Source: Amycolatopsis bartoniae
Lineage (GTDB): Bacteria; Actinomycetota; Actinomycetes; Mycobacteriales; Pseudonocardiaceae
Direction of reading: 5' to 3'
Length of the DNA: 64,000 bases
Assembly: GCF_014191255.1 (NCBI RefSeq)
Contig: NZ_JACHWH010000001.1
Location: forward strand, 186,001 to 250,000
Shown here: positions 17,214-25,993 of the stretch, piece by piece
Numbering within the stretch: the first letter of the stretch is position 1
Layout: each line of letters begins with the position of its first letter
The notes under the pieces: model-generated
The model's database searches: none
Seen by the model: the letters and a program-made list of their open reading frames with translations, nothing else
What the model was told of the DNA's origin: nothing
Made by a program: the position numbers and the translations under genes

Positions 17214-20045
17214 CTAGAGCACCACGTTCACGAGCCGGCCGGGCACCACGATCACCTTGCGCGGCTCGCCGCCGTTCAGCAGCGCCTGGATCTTCTCCTC
17301 CGCCAGCGCCGCCGCCTGCACCGCGTCCTTGCCGGCGTCCGCCGCGACGGTGACCCGCGCGCGCACCTTGCCGTTGACCTGGATCGGGTACTCGACCGTG
17401 TCGTCCACCAGGTACTGCTCGTCGGCCACCGGGAACGGCCCGTGCACCAGCGAGTCGACGTGGCCCAGCCGGTGCCACAGCTCCTCCGCGACGTGCGGGC
17501 ACAGCGGCGCCAGCATCAGCACCAGCGGCTCCACCAGCTCGCGCGGCGTGCCCTCGGTCGAGCCGTACACCTTGGTCAGGTGGTTGTTCAGCTCGATCAG
17601 CTTCGCGCCAGCCGTGTTGAACCGCATCTCCGCGTAGTCCTCGCGGACCCCGGCGATGGTGCGGTGCAGCTGCTTGCGGTCCTCGGCCGACGGCTCCGCG
17701 GAGGACACCCGCAGCTCGCCCGTCTGCTCGTCGACCACCAGCCGCCACAGCCGCTGCAGGAACCGCTGCGCGCCCACGACGTCCTTGGTCGCCCACGGCC
17801 GGGAGTCCGCCAGCGGACCCATGGCCATCTCGTAGAACCGGAAGGTGTCGGCCCCGTAGTCCGCCGCCATCTGGTCGGGCGTGACCACGTTCTTCAGGCT
17901 CTTGCCCATCTTCCCGTATTCCTGCTTGACCTCTTCGCCGTGGAAGAAGAACTTGCCGTCCTTCTCCTCGACCTCCTCGGCAGGAACGTAGAAACCACGG
18001 GAGTCCGTGTACGCGAACGCCTGGATGTAACCCTGGTTGAACAGCCTGCGGTACGGCTCCTCGGACGACACGTGCCCCAGGTCGAACAGCACCTTCTGCC
18101 AGAACCGCGAGTACAGCAGGTGCAGCACCGCGTGCTCGACGCCGCCGACGTACAGGTCCACACCGCCGGTGTCGTTGACGCCGTGCTCCGCCGGGCGCGG
18201 ACCCAGCCAGTACTGCTCGTTCTCCGGGTCGACGAAGCGCTCCGCGTTCTCCGGGTCCACGTACCGCAGCTGGTACCAGCACGAACCGGCCCAGTTGGGC
18301 ATCGTGTTGGTGTCGCGGCGGTAGGTCTTCGGCCCGTCGCCCAGGTCCAGCGTCACCTCGACCCAGTCGGTGGCGCGGGACAGCGGCGGCGACGGCTCGG
18401 CGTTCGCGTCGTCCGGCTCGAAGGTGCGCGGCGAGTAGTCGTCCACTTCGGGCAGCTCGACCGGCAGCATGTGCTCGGGAATCGCGTGCGCGACGCCGTC
18501 CTCGTCGTAGACGATCGGGAACGGCTCACCCCAGTACCGCTGGCGCGAGAACAGCCAGTCGCGCAGCTTGTACTGCACCGTGCCCTCGCCGTGGCCGTGC
18601 TCCTCCAGCCACTCGATGATCGCCTTCTTGGCCTCGGCGACGTCCATGCCGTCCAGGAAGCCCGAGTTGATCGCGGGCCCCTCGCCGGTGAACGCCTCGC
18701 CGTCGAAGCCCTCCGACGGCTGCACCGTCCGGACGATCTCCAGCGAGAACTTCGTGGCGAAGTCCCAGTCGCGCTGGTCCTGCGCGGGCACCGCCATGAT
18801 CGCGCCGGTGCCGTAGCCCATCAGCACGTAGTCGGCGACGAAGACCGGGATCTCCTTGCCGTTGACCGGGTTCACCGCGTACGAGCCGGTGAAGACGCCA
18901 GTCTTCTCCTTGTTCTCCTGACGGTCCAGTTCGGACTTGCGCGACGCGGCCAGCCGGTACGCCTGCACGGCCTCCGCCGGGGTCGCCCCGCCACCGGTCC
19001 ACGTCTCGTCCACATCGGACGGCCACGCGGCCGCGGTCAGCTCGTCGACCAGCGGGTGCTCCGGCGCCAGCACCAGGTACGTGGCACCGAACAGGGTGTC
19101 CGGGCGGGTGGTGAAGACCTCGATCGAGTGCTCACCGGCGGCGAACCGGACACGGGCGCCGTGCGAGCGCCCGATCCAGTTGCGCTGCATGGCCTTGACC
19201 TTCTCCGGCCAGTCCAGCCGGTCCAGGTCGTCCACCAGCCGGTCGGCGTAGGCGGTGATCCGCATCATCCACTGGCGCAGGTTCCGGCGGAACACGGGGA
19301 AGTTGCCGCGCTCGCTGCGCCCGTCGGGAGTGACCTCCTCGTTGGACAGCACCGTGCCCAGCCCGGGGCACCAGTTGACCGGCGCCTCGGAGATGTAGGC
19401 CAGCCGGTAGTCGGCCAGGATTTCCAGCTGCTCCTTGCGGGTCAGCTCACACCAGCCCCGCCCGTCCGGCGTGGGGCGCTTGTCCTGTGCGAACTCCGCC
19501 TCCAGTTCAGCAATAGGCCGAGCTCGGGCGGCCGATTCGTCGTACCAGGAGTTGTAGATCTGCACGAAGATCCACTGCGTCCACTTGTAGTACCCAGGGT
19601 CGATCGTCGAGATCCGGCGCCGCTCGTCGTGGCCCAGCCCCAGCCTGCGGATCTGGCGCAGGTAGGTCTCGATGTTCTCCTCGGTGGTCTTGCGCGGGTG
19701 CTGCCCCGTCTGCACCGCGTACTGCTCCGCGGGCAGGCCGAACGCGTCGAAGCCCATGGTGTGCAGGACGTTGCGCCCGATCATCCGGTGGTAGCGCGCG
19801 TAGACGTCCGTGCCGATGAAGCCCAGCGGGTGCCCGACGTGCAGACCGGCGCCCGACGGGTACGGGAACATGTCCTGGACGAAGAGCTTGTCCGAGGGGA
19901 TGTCGGCGGCGGCGAGCGGACCGACGGGGTTCGGCGCGTGGTACGTGCCGTGGTCGGCCCAGTAGTTCTGCCAGCGCAGCTCGATGCGCCCGGCCAGCTC
20001 CGCGTTGTAGCGGTGGCCGGGGATCTCCTCGGTTGCCTCACTCAC
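17214..20045 (-). CDS. leuS: Leucyl-tRNA synthetase
   Basis: A 943-residue class I enzyme that charges tRNA-Leu. Features: [21 protein letters not shown] with the HIGH-type HVGH at 69-72; an editing (CP1) domain including the threonine-rich region [14 protein letters not shown]; and the KMSKS loop as KMGKSLKN near the C-terminal third, where Ser is replaced by Gly. Other bacterial LeuRS enzymes tolerate such changes. The start is taken as GTG 20045 ([10 protein letters not shown]); the frame stays open upstream to 20408 but that part crosses the divergent SdpI-like gene. The C-terminal domain ends [15 protein letters not shown]. Confidence 0.96.
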   Translation of the reverse strand: MSEATEEIPGHRYNAELAGRIELRWQNYWADHGTYHAPNPVGPLAAADIPSDKLFVQDMFPYPSGAGLHVGHPLGFIGTDVYARYHRMIGRNVLHTMGFDAFGLPAEQYAVQTGQHPRKTTEENIETYLRQIRRLGLGHDERRRISTIDPGYYKWTQWIFVQIYNSWYDESAARARPIAELEAEFAQDKRPTPDGRGWCELTRKEQLEILADYRLAYISEAPVNWCPGLGTVLSNEEVTPDGRSERGNFPVFRRNLRQWMMRITAYADRLVDDLDRLDWPEKVKAMQRNWIGRSHGARVRFAAGEHSIEVFTTRPDTLFGATYLVLAPEHPLVDELTAAAWPSDVDETWTGGGATPAEAVQAYRLAASRKSELDRQENKEKTGVFTGSYAVNPVNGKEIPVFVADYVLMGYGTGAIMAVPAQDQRDWDFATKFSLEIVRTVQPSEGFDGEAFTGEGPAINSGFLDGMDVAEAKKAIIEWLEEHGHGEGTVQYKLRDWLFSRQRYWGEPFPIVYDEDGVAHAIPEHMLPVELPEVDDYSPRTFEPDDANAEPSPPLSRATDWVEVTLDLGDGPKTYRRDTNTMPNWAGSCWYQLRYVDPENAERFVDPENEQYWLGPRPAEHGVNDTGGVDLYVGGVEHAVLHLLYSRFWQKVLFDLGHVSSEEPYRRLFNQGYIQAFAYTDSRGFYVPAEEVEEKDGKFFFHGEEVKQEYGKMGKSLKNVVTPDQMAADYGADTFRFYEMAMGPLADSRPWATKDVVGAQRFLQRLWRLVVDEQTGELRVSSAEPSAEDRKQLHRTIAGVREDYAEMRFNTAGAKLIELNNHLTKVYGSTEGTPRELVEPLVLMLAPLCPHVAEELWHRLGHVDSLVHGPFPVADEQYLVDDTVEYPIQVNGKVRARVTVAADAGKDAVQAAALAEEKIQALLNGGEPRKVIVVPGRLVNVVL

Positions 20046-20099
20046 ACCCGCAATGGTATGCCGCCGGGTGAAACGCTTTGGACCCGTATCCTTACGCCT

Positions 20100-20501
20100 G
20101 TGTTCGTACTCGCGCTGATTCCTGTCGTGCTCGGTCTCGTCGTCGGCTGGGGCGGGGTCCTCGGCTGGCGGGAGAAACTCGTGGACCGCGGCGCCGGGGT
20201 GCGCACGGAGGCCACGTTGCGCTCGGCGCAGGCCTTCCGCACGGCGAACAAGGTCGCCGGGCTGCCCACGATCGTGGCCGGGCTGGTCGGGATCCTCGCC
20301 GGGGTCGCGGGGCTGTTCATGCCCACCACGGCGGGCGTCGTCATCGCCGTCCTCGTCGGGTTGGTCGGGATGTTCGCGCTCGTCACCGCGGGCGGGCTGC
20401 TTGGGCACCGCGCGGCGCTGGCCGTGCCGGAGCCGATCGCGCCCGGTGGCGGCGGTTGCTCGGGTTGCGCTTGCGGCGGTTGCTCGCTGCAGAAGGCTTA
20501 G
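20100..20501 (+). CDS. SdpI-family membrane protein with Cys-rich tail
   Basis: A 133-residue protein with about three hydrophobic segments (about 2-20, 55-80 and 84-105) and the SdpI-type loop [20 protein letters not shown] between the first and second. SdpI of Bacillus protects against the SdpC toxin; in actinobacteria the family is common and not tied to immunity. The C-terminus is unusual: [18 protein letters not shown] carries four Cys within nine residues. GTG 20100 lies 54 bases from the divergent leuS start. Its TAG overlaps the YqgE stop by 4 bases (20498-20501). Confidence 0.75.
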   Translation: MFVLALIPVVLGLVVGWGGVLGWREKLVDRGAGVRTEATLRSAQAFRTANKVAGLPTIVAGLVGILAGVAGLFMPTTAGVVIAVLVGLVGMFALVTAGGLLGHRAALAVPEPIAPGGGGCSGCACGGCSLQKA

Positions 20502-21070
20502 TTTCTTTGAAGGTCACCTGGATGGGTGGCCAGTAGCGCCGTCGGGACGCCCTGGCGGCGCAGCACCTGGCCCCACAGGTCGCGGTCCGGCGTCGCCAGC
20601 ACGTCGCTGGGCAGCGCGGGCACGATGAGCCAGTCGCCGCGGTCGATCTCGCCGGCCAGCTGACCGGAGTCCCAGCCCGCGTACCCCGCGAACACCCGCA
20701 GCCCACGCACCTTCGGCACCAGCAGGTCCGGGTCCGCGTCCAGGTCCACCAGCGCCACCGGGCCGCGCACGCCGATCAGCCCCGGCACGTTCGCCGCCGT
20801 CTCCCCGGCCCGCAGCGCGGCCAGGCACAACGCCGTCTTCTTCTCCACCGGACCGCCGACGAACACCGACTGCGGTTCGACCACGTGCCTGCCCCAGCTG
20901 GGCAGCACGTCGTCGACCGGCACGTCGCTCGGCCGGTTCAGCACGACCCCGAGCGTGCCCTCGTCCCGGTGGTCGATGATGAAGACGATCGTCCGGCGGA
21001 AGTTGGGATCGAACATGGTGGGGGCGGCGACCAGGAGCGAGCCCGGTTCAACCTCGGCGTCCGGTGGCAC
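20498..21070 (-). CDS. YqgE/AlgH family protein
   Basis: A 190-residue cytosolic protein with the family start [38 protein letters not shown] in part, VFVGGPVEK and [18 protein letters not shown]. The biochemical role of YqgE/AlgH is not settled (AlgH was linked to alginate regulation in Pseudomonas). The length matches the family. The start is GTG 21070. It converges on the SdpI-like gene with overlapping stop codons. Confidence 0.9.
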   Translation of the reverse strand: MPPDAEVEPGSLLVAAPTMFDPNFRRTIVFIIDHRDEGTLGVVLNRPSDVPVDDVLPSWGRHVVEPQSVFVGGPVEKKTALCLAALRAGETAANVPGLIGVRGPVALVDLDADPDLLVPKVRGLRVFAGYAGWDSGQLAGEIDRGDWLIVPALPSDVLATPDRDLWGQVLRRQGVPTALLATHPGDLQRN

Positions 21071-21310
21071 GCAGCCATGATCCCACTCACGTCACGGACG
21101 ATTCGAGCGGAGCGGGAACAACACGCCGCCGGGGTCCGTTGGACGTACTGGCCGGCGCACTCCGTGTCCCCCGGGCCCACTTGAGAAGAGCCTTTGTGGA
21201 ATACCGTTCGGCTGGAGCCACACTGCGCCACGCCGCCGAGAGGCGACCAAGTGCGCCGGCCCCTTTCGCTCACTCTGAGATCTTGTGCCGACACCGTATG
21301 CTGTCGAGCT

Positions 21311-22600
21311 GTGACAGCGAGCGCGGAACCAGCAGCGAAGAAGATCGGGCCGCGCGCGTTCCTCGCGATGCCCGGCTTCCGCAGGCTGCTGTTCTCCCGC
21401 TTCGCCGCCCAGTGGTCCGACGGGGTCTTCCGCGCCGGGCTCGCGGGCGCGGTCCTGTTCAACCCCGAGCGCGGCGCCGACCCGCTGACCATCGCCGGTG
21501 GCTTCGCGGTCCTGCTGCTGCCGTACTCGGTGATCGGCCCCTTCGCGGGCGCGCTGCTGGACCGGTGGGACAGGCGGCGCGTGCTCGTGCTGGCCAACCT
21601 GCTGCGTGGGCTGGCCATCGTGCTCGCCTCCGCCGCCGTCGGGTTCGGGCTCGCCGGCACCGAGCTGTTCGTGCTCGCGTTGCTGGTCGAAGGCATCTCG
21701 CGGTTCGTCGGCTCGGGGATGTCGGCTTCGCTCCCGCACGTCGTGCCCCGGCACACGCTGGTCACGGCGAACGCGGTGGCCACCACGCTCGGCTCGATCG
21801 TCTCGGTGATCGGGGGCGGCTGCGCGATCGCTCTGCGCGCGCTGTTCGGCACCGGGAACTCCGGCTCCGCCTGGGCGACGTCCTTCGCCGTGCTCGGCAC
21901 GATCGTCGCCGCCGTCGTCGCGGCCCGGTTCGCCCGCGGCAGCCTGGGGCCGGACGCGGTGGACGAGCCGGACGACGCCTTCGTCGCGGTGGCGCGCGGG
22001 CTCGCGGACGGCGGCCGCGCCGCGCTCGCGGCCCCGACGGTGACCGCCGGGTTCGTCGCGCTGTTCGCGCACCGCGCGTCCTACGGCATTTCACTGCTGC
22101 TCACCGTGCTGCTGCTGCGCTACTCGTTCACCGACCTCGGACTGCTCAAGGCCGGGTTGCCCGGGCTGGGCCAGCTCGCGGTCGGCGCGGCCGCGGGCAT
22201 CCTGCTCGCCGGGTTCTGCACGCCGCGGCTGGTCAGCCGCTTCGGCAGGCACCGCGTCGTGCTCGCCTCGCTGCTGCTGGCCGCGGTCAGCCAGGCCGGG
22301 CTGGGGCTGCCGATGCTGCTGCCCACCACGCTGCTCGCCGCGTTCCTCATCACCGCCGCCGGGCAGGTGCTCAAGCTGTGCGTCGACTCCGCCGTCCAGC
22401 GCGATGTCGGGGACGAGGCCCGCGGGCGCGTCTTCGCGCTCTACGACACGTTGTTCAACATCACGCAGGTGGTCGCCGTCTCGATCGCCGCGGCCGTCGT
22501 CCCGCTCGACGGGCGCTCGCCGGCGTTGCTGCTCGTCGCCACCGCCGTGTACCTGCTCGGCGGGGTCGGCTATCTCCTGGCCATCCGACGCAATTCGTGA
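21311..22600 (+). CDS. MFS permease
   Basis: A 429-residue transporter with about 12 hydrophobic segments and MFS loop motifs: ALLDRWDRRRVLVLANLLRG after helix 2 (motif A), and a comparable FGRHRVVLASLLLA between helices 8 and 9. GTG 21311 (MTASAEPAAKKIG) is preferred over an upstream ATG at 21194 because the intervening residues are not hydrophobic or conserved-looking. The substrate is unknown; the family includes drug and siderophore exporters. It lies 34 bases before the TNT-domain gene 22635 and could share its transcript. Confidence 0.88.
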   Translation: MTASAEPAAKKIGPRAFLAMPGFRRLLFSRFAAQWSDGVFRAGLAGAVLFNPERGADPLTIAGGFAVLLLPYSVIGPFAGALLDRWDRRRVLVLANLLRGLAIVLASAAVGFGLAGTELFVLALLVEGISRFVGSGMSASLPHVVPRHTLVTANAVATTLGSIVSVIGGGCAIALRALFGTGNSGSAWATSFAVLGTIVAAVVAARFARGSLGPDAVDEPDDAFVAVARGLADGGRAALAAPTVTAGFVALFAHRASYGISLLLTVLLLRYSFTDLGLLKAGLPGLGQLAVGAAAGILLAGFCTPRLVSRFGRHRVVLASLLLAAVSQAGLGLPMLLPTTLLAAFLITAAGQVLKLCVDSAVQRDVGDEARGRVFALYDTLFNITQVVAVSIAAAVVPLDGRSPALLLVATAVYLLGGVGYLLAIRRNS

Positions 22601-22634
22601 GTCCGGCAGCGCTTTCTCGCTTAAAGTGAGCGCG

Positions 22635-23726
22635 ATGGACGCAACGGCCGGACGCCCGCTCGCCGTGACCTTCCGGCACGCGCGGGTCGTCGACGCGCAC
22701 CGTCCGGGCGAGGCGCCGGCAGTGGACCGGCCGCCCGTGCCCGAGGACGAGATCCCGCTGGTGCTGCGGTACCTCGAACGCCAGCCCGCCGTCCTCGTCG
22801 GCAGCGGCTTCGGGCCCGACGTCTTCAGCGGTGAGGCCGACGTGCCGGAGAGCTACCACACCGACGGCACGTGGGTCTGGCACGCGTCGGTGCCGCACTA
22901 CCTGCGCAAGCACGGCACCCCGCCGGAACCGGAGTTCCTCGCGCACATCCGCGCGCAGGGCTTCCAGCCGCCATATGTCGACAAGTTGATTCGCCGGACG
23001 GCGGCCGCCGACCTCCTCGGGCGTCCCCGGCCTCGCGCGGACGCCCGTGACCTGGGCCCGACCAGCGGAGACGTCGCCGCGGCCCTGGAAACCCAGACCG
23101 ACCCGAAGCTGGAGGACCCGGCGCTGCTCGTCGTCCTCGCGCAGCGGCTCGGCGAGGAGGGCGTCTGGCCGGAGGCGTACCGCATCGCGGCCCGCGCCGA
23201 CCACGCGTGGTGCCTCAACGCGACCGAACGGGGCTGGGAGGTCGCCTGGTACGAGAACTCCGTGCCGGTGGAGGCTTCCTACTTCGACCAGGCGCAGGAC
23301 GCGGCGCAGTTCCTGCTCGGCACGCTGCTGTTGCACCCCGCCCGCCGGACAGCGGGCCAGGAGACGCCGCTGGAGACCTCCGCCGAGCTCGCCGACTGGC
23401 CCATCCAGCCGACCGAGGGTGAGCCGCCGCTGACCCTGCTGCGCAACAAGCGGATCGTCCGGCTGGGGGCCGGCACGGTCGTGCTGCGCTTCGGCGGTGA
23501 GAGCGGCAACCTCGTACACCACGACGAAGCCCGCTTCCCGACCACGTCGCTGCCGATCGAGCGCGAGCGCCAGGAGCGCAAGTACCGGCTGTGCCGACCG
23601 CTGTCGGTCATCCTCGGTATCGCGGTGCCGTGGGCGAACCTGCCCGGCGGGGCGGTGAGCTACGTCCTGCCGAAGGCGATCCGCGACCACGTCGCCGACG
23701 GCAGTCTCGAGCGATTTGTCGGTTAA
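22635..23726 (+). CDS. TNT-domain (NAD glycohydrolase toxin-like) protein A
   Basis: A 363-residue protein in three parts. Residues about 38-128 are an unnamed module with PESYHTDGTWVWHASVPHYLRKHG. Residues about 145-235 are a second module (LGEEGVWPEAYRI ... AWCLN ... WEVAWYENS ... AAQFLLGTLLL). Residues about 262-362 match the tuberculosis-necrotizing-toxin (TNT, DUF4237) fold: VLRFGGESGNL, TTSLPIE, YRLCRPLSV and VPWANLPGGAVSY. TNT of M. tuberculosis CpnT hydrolyses NAD+. The position that is a key Gln in TNT (GGGxQY) is Ser342 here, so activity is uncertain. There is no signal peptide or WXG-type domain. ATG 22635 is chosen; a longer frame from 22404 runs inside the MFS gene. Confidence 0.75.
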   Translation: MDATAGRPLAVTFRHARVVDAHRPGEAPAVDRPPVPEDEIPLVLRYLERQPAVLVGSGFGPDVFSGEADVPESYHTDGTWVWHASVPHYLRKHGTPPEPEFLAHIRAQGFQPPYVDKLIRRTAAADLLGRPRPRADARDLGPTSGDVAAALETQTDPKLEDPALLVVLAQRLGEEGVWPEAYRIAARADHAWCLNATERGWEVAWYENSVPVEASYFDQAQDAAQFLLGTLLLHPARRTAGQETPLETSAELADWPIQPTEGEPPLTLLRNKRIVRLGAGTVVLRFGGESGNLVHHDEARFPTTSLPIERERQERKYRLCRPLSVILGIAVPWANLPGGAVSYVLPKAIRDHVADGSLERFVG

Positions 23727-23757
23727 GTTCTCAGGGTCCACGGGCACAGGGGGAGAA

Positions 23758-25587
23758 GTGCGGTATCGAGCAGAACTGGCAGACCGGCCGGACGGCCTGT
23801 ACGGCGTGTGGCGGGGCCAGGCGTACCGGGCCGAGCGGTCCACGGCGGACGCCGCCGTGCTGCTGGTCTCCGCGCCGGACGAGGACGCGCCCGAGGACTT
23901 CGACACCGAGTGGGACTCGCGCCCGGCCAAGGTGATCCCCGAGGACCAGGCCGAGGGCACGTTCACCCTGCAGACCCACTGCCTGTTCGACGACGAGATC
24001 TTCCGAGTGGAGCCCGGCACGGAGCTCACGCTGCGCTGGAACGGCCAGGACGAGGCGCGTGCCCGCCAGCTGGGGCTCACGGACCTGACGGCGACGGCGA
24101 CGCCGGCCGAGATCACCGCGCTGTGGCAGGAGCGGCACGACTTCCCGGGCGCGGCGCGGCCGGCGCCCGAACCGGGCGACCCGGAGCCGCTGGTGCGCGC
24201 GATCGCCCGGACCGTGCGGGCGATCCTGCCCGAGGGCTGGGAGCGGGTGGCCGCGCAGTTCCGGCAGGTCGGGGAGTACGCGGAGATCGAGGTCCGGTCG
24301 GTCGGCGGTGGCGAGTCGGTGTCGCTGCCCGCCCCGCCGCGGCTGGGGCAGCTGTTCACGCAGCTGCGCACGGCGATGTACCGGCCGGAGACGGGCACGT
24401 GGTTCCAGGGCACGCTGACACTGGAGGCGCCGTCGTCGTTCTCCTTCGACTACAACACCACCGACGAGCCGAACTGGCGGCAGTCGCCCCGCGGGCGGCT
24501 CACGGCCCGCTCGTACGAGGCGGAGCTGGAGCGGTTTCCGCGTGACCGCAAGCAGGTGCCGGAGTGGCTGGCCGGAAAGGCCGGGTTGCCGCTGGACCTG
24601 CCGTTCCGCCACGCCCGGCTGCCGGAGCAGCCGCAGCCGTTGACGCAGGAGGAGGCGCGGGCGGTACTGGACTACCTGTACCGCGCGCCGGTCGTGGTCA
24701 GCAGGTCCGGGCGCCTGCCGGACGCGGTGAACCCGGGTGCTCCCGCGGACGTGCCGGACGCCTTTCACACGGATGGCGTCTGGATCTGGGCCGCGGCGGT
24801 GCCCCACTACCTGCGGAAGTACGGGATCCCGCCCGAGCCGGAGCTGCTGGACCGCATCCGCGCGGCGGCGTACCGCGTGCCGTACCTGTCGTCGCAGGTG
24901 CGCGCGGCGGCGGAGGCGGAGGTGCTCGGGCGGCCGAAGCCGTCGGTACCCGAGCCGGTGGAGCCGGACGCGGTGACGCTGGTGGACCGCGGCGGGGAGC
25001 CGCCGTTGGGGCTGCGGGCGTCGGAGGTGCTGGCGGTACTGGAGCGGCGGCTGGCGGAGTACGGGATCCCGGCGTCGGCGTTCCGGATCGGCGAGCGCGT
25101 CGAAGGCGTGTGGTGCCTGGTCCGGACGAAGGAAAGCTGGGAGGTGAGCGGCCCCGGCGCCGGTGAGCCGGCGGCGTTCGCGCACGTGGAGGAGGCGGCG
25201 CGATTCCTGCTGGGGTCGCTGTTGCTGTACCCGGCGCGGACGGAGGAGCCGGGACAGCTGGACTGGCCGATCGTGCCGCTGCGCGGCGAGCCGCCGCTGA
25301 ACTTCTTCCGCGCGAAGCGGATGATCGTGCTGCCCGCGGGCACGACGGTCCTGCGGTTCGGCAACGAGGCGGGCAACCTGGTCCACGACCCGGCGACGCG
25401 GTTCCCGGAGGCGTCGCTCGCGCCGGAGCGGGAGCAGGTGCAGCAGCGGTACCGGCTGGTCAGGCCGCTGCCCGCGCTGACAGGGGTGACACTGCCGTGG
25501 GGCCCGATGCCGGGAGGGGCCGTCGGCTACCTGCTGCCGAGGCCCCTCGCGCAGCACCTGGAGCAAGGGGTTCTGGAGCGGATCTAG
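23758..25587 (+). CDS. TNT-domain protein B with YezG-like (DUF600) domain
   Basis: A 609-residue paralogue of the preceding gene. Residues 1-125 are an unnamed strand-rich domain. Residues about 142-262 resemble the YezG/DUF600 immunity-protein family (LRTAMYRPETGTWFQGTLTL, FSFDYNTTDEPNW). The YHTDG-type module is at about 290-390 (DAFHTDGVWIWAAAVPHYLRKYG), the second module at about 415-492, and the TNT domain at about 508-609 (VLRFGNEAGNL, PWGPMPGGAVGY). The TNT key Gln is Gly590. Having a toxin-like and an immunity-like domain in one chain is odd. GTG 23758 follows AGGGGG (23748-23753); TTG 23716 would overlap gene A. No signal peptide is seen. Confidence 0.75.
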   Translation: MRYRAELADRPDGLYGVWRGQAYRAERSTADAAVLLVSAPDEDAPEDFDTEWDSRPAKVIPEDQAEGTFTLQTHCLFDDEIFRVEPGTELTLRWNGQDEARARQLGLTDLTATATPAEITALWQERHDFPGAARPAPEPGDPEPLVRAIARTVRAILPEGWERVAAQFRQVGEYAEIEVRSVGGGESVSLPAPPRLGQLFTQLRTAMYRPETGTWFQGTLTLEAPSSFSFDYNTTDEPNWRQSPRGRLTARSYEAELERFPRDRKQVPEWLAGKAGLPLDLPFRHARLPEQPQPLTQEEARAVLDYLYRAPVVVSRSGRLPDAVNPGAPADVPDAFHTDGVWIWAAAVPHYLRKYGIPPEPELLDRIRAAAYRVPYLSSQVRAAAEAEVLGRPKPSVPEPVEPDAVTLVDRGGEPPLGLRASEVLAVLERRLAEYGIPASAFRIGERVEGVWCLVRTKESWEVSGPGAGEPAAFAHVEEAARFLLGSLLLYPARTEEPGQLDWPIVPLRGEPPLNFFRAKRMIVLPAGTTVLRFGNEAGNLVHDPATRFPEASLAPEREQVQQRYRLVRPLPALTGVTLPWGPMPGGAVGYLLPRPLAQHLEQGVLERI

Positions 25588-25913
25588 CTTTCGACGCCCT
25601 TGATCAGAGCGGTGATCTGGGACATCCCGACGGCCACCATGGAGAAGCCCTCCTTCATCTCCTTCTCGATCCTGTCCATCCTCTGTTCGACCCGGTCGAG
25701 GCGCTGACCCTGCTCCACATGGTCATCACGAATTGCGTTCAGCAGATTGGTGTGCCCGCGGAGAATGCTGACGCAGTCACCAGCCTCCAGCGAGGCACCG
25801 CGAGCGAGAGCTTCAGCCATGGCTGCATGGTGGCGTGCATCCCGGGCGATCGCAATCGCTTCCGGCACCTCGTCCTCGAGCTTGGCCACGCGGGCTTCCA
25901 GTTGTTCGGTCAT
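25584..25913 (-). CDS. Small coiled-coil protein
   Basis: A 109-residue protein, almost fully helical, with heptad-like patterns at both ends (LEARVAKLEDEV and QGQRLDRVEQRMDRIEKEMKEG). Repeated RMDRIE units recall short coiled-coil proteins of Pseudonocardiaceae. It converges on TNT protein B with a 4-base stop overlap (25584-25587). It has no likeness to the known TNT immunity factor IFT that can be seen by eye, but an antitoxin role cannot be excluded. ATG 25913 is used. Function unknown. Confidence 0.68.
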   Translation of the reverse strand: MTEQLEARVAKLEDEVPEAIAIARDARHHAAMAEALARGASLEAGDCVSILRGHTNLLNAIRDDHVEQGQRLDRVEQRMDRIEKEMKEGFSMVAVGMSQITALIKGVES

Positions 25914-25993
25914 GGCAGCACCATAGGAGCCCCGAAAACCGCCCCTGACCTGCGGACGCGGCCTGTCGCGGTGACGCCACGAACGGCCGCGGG

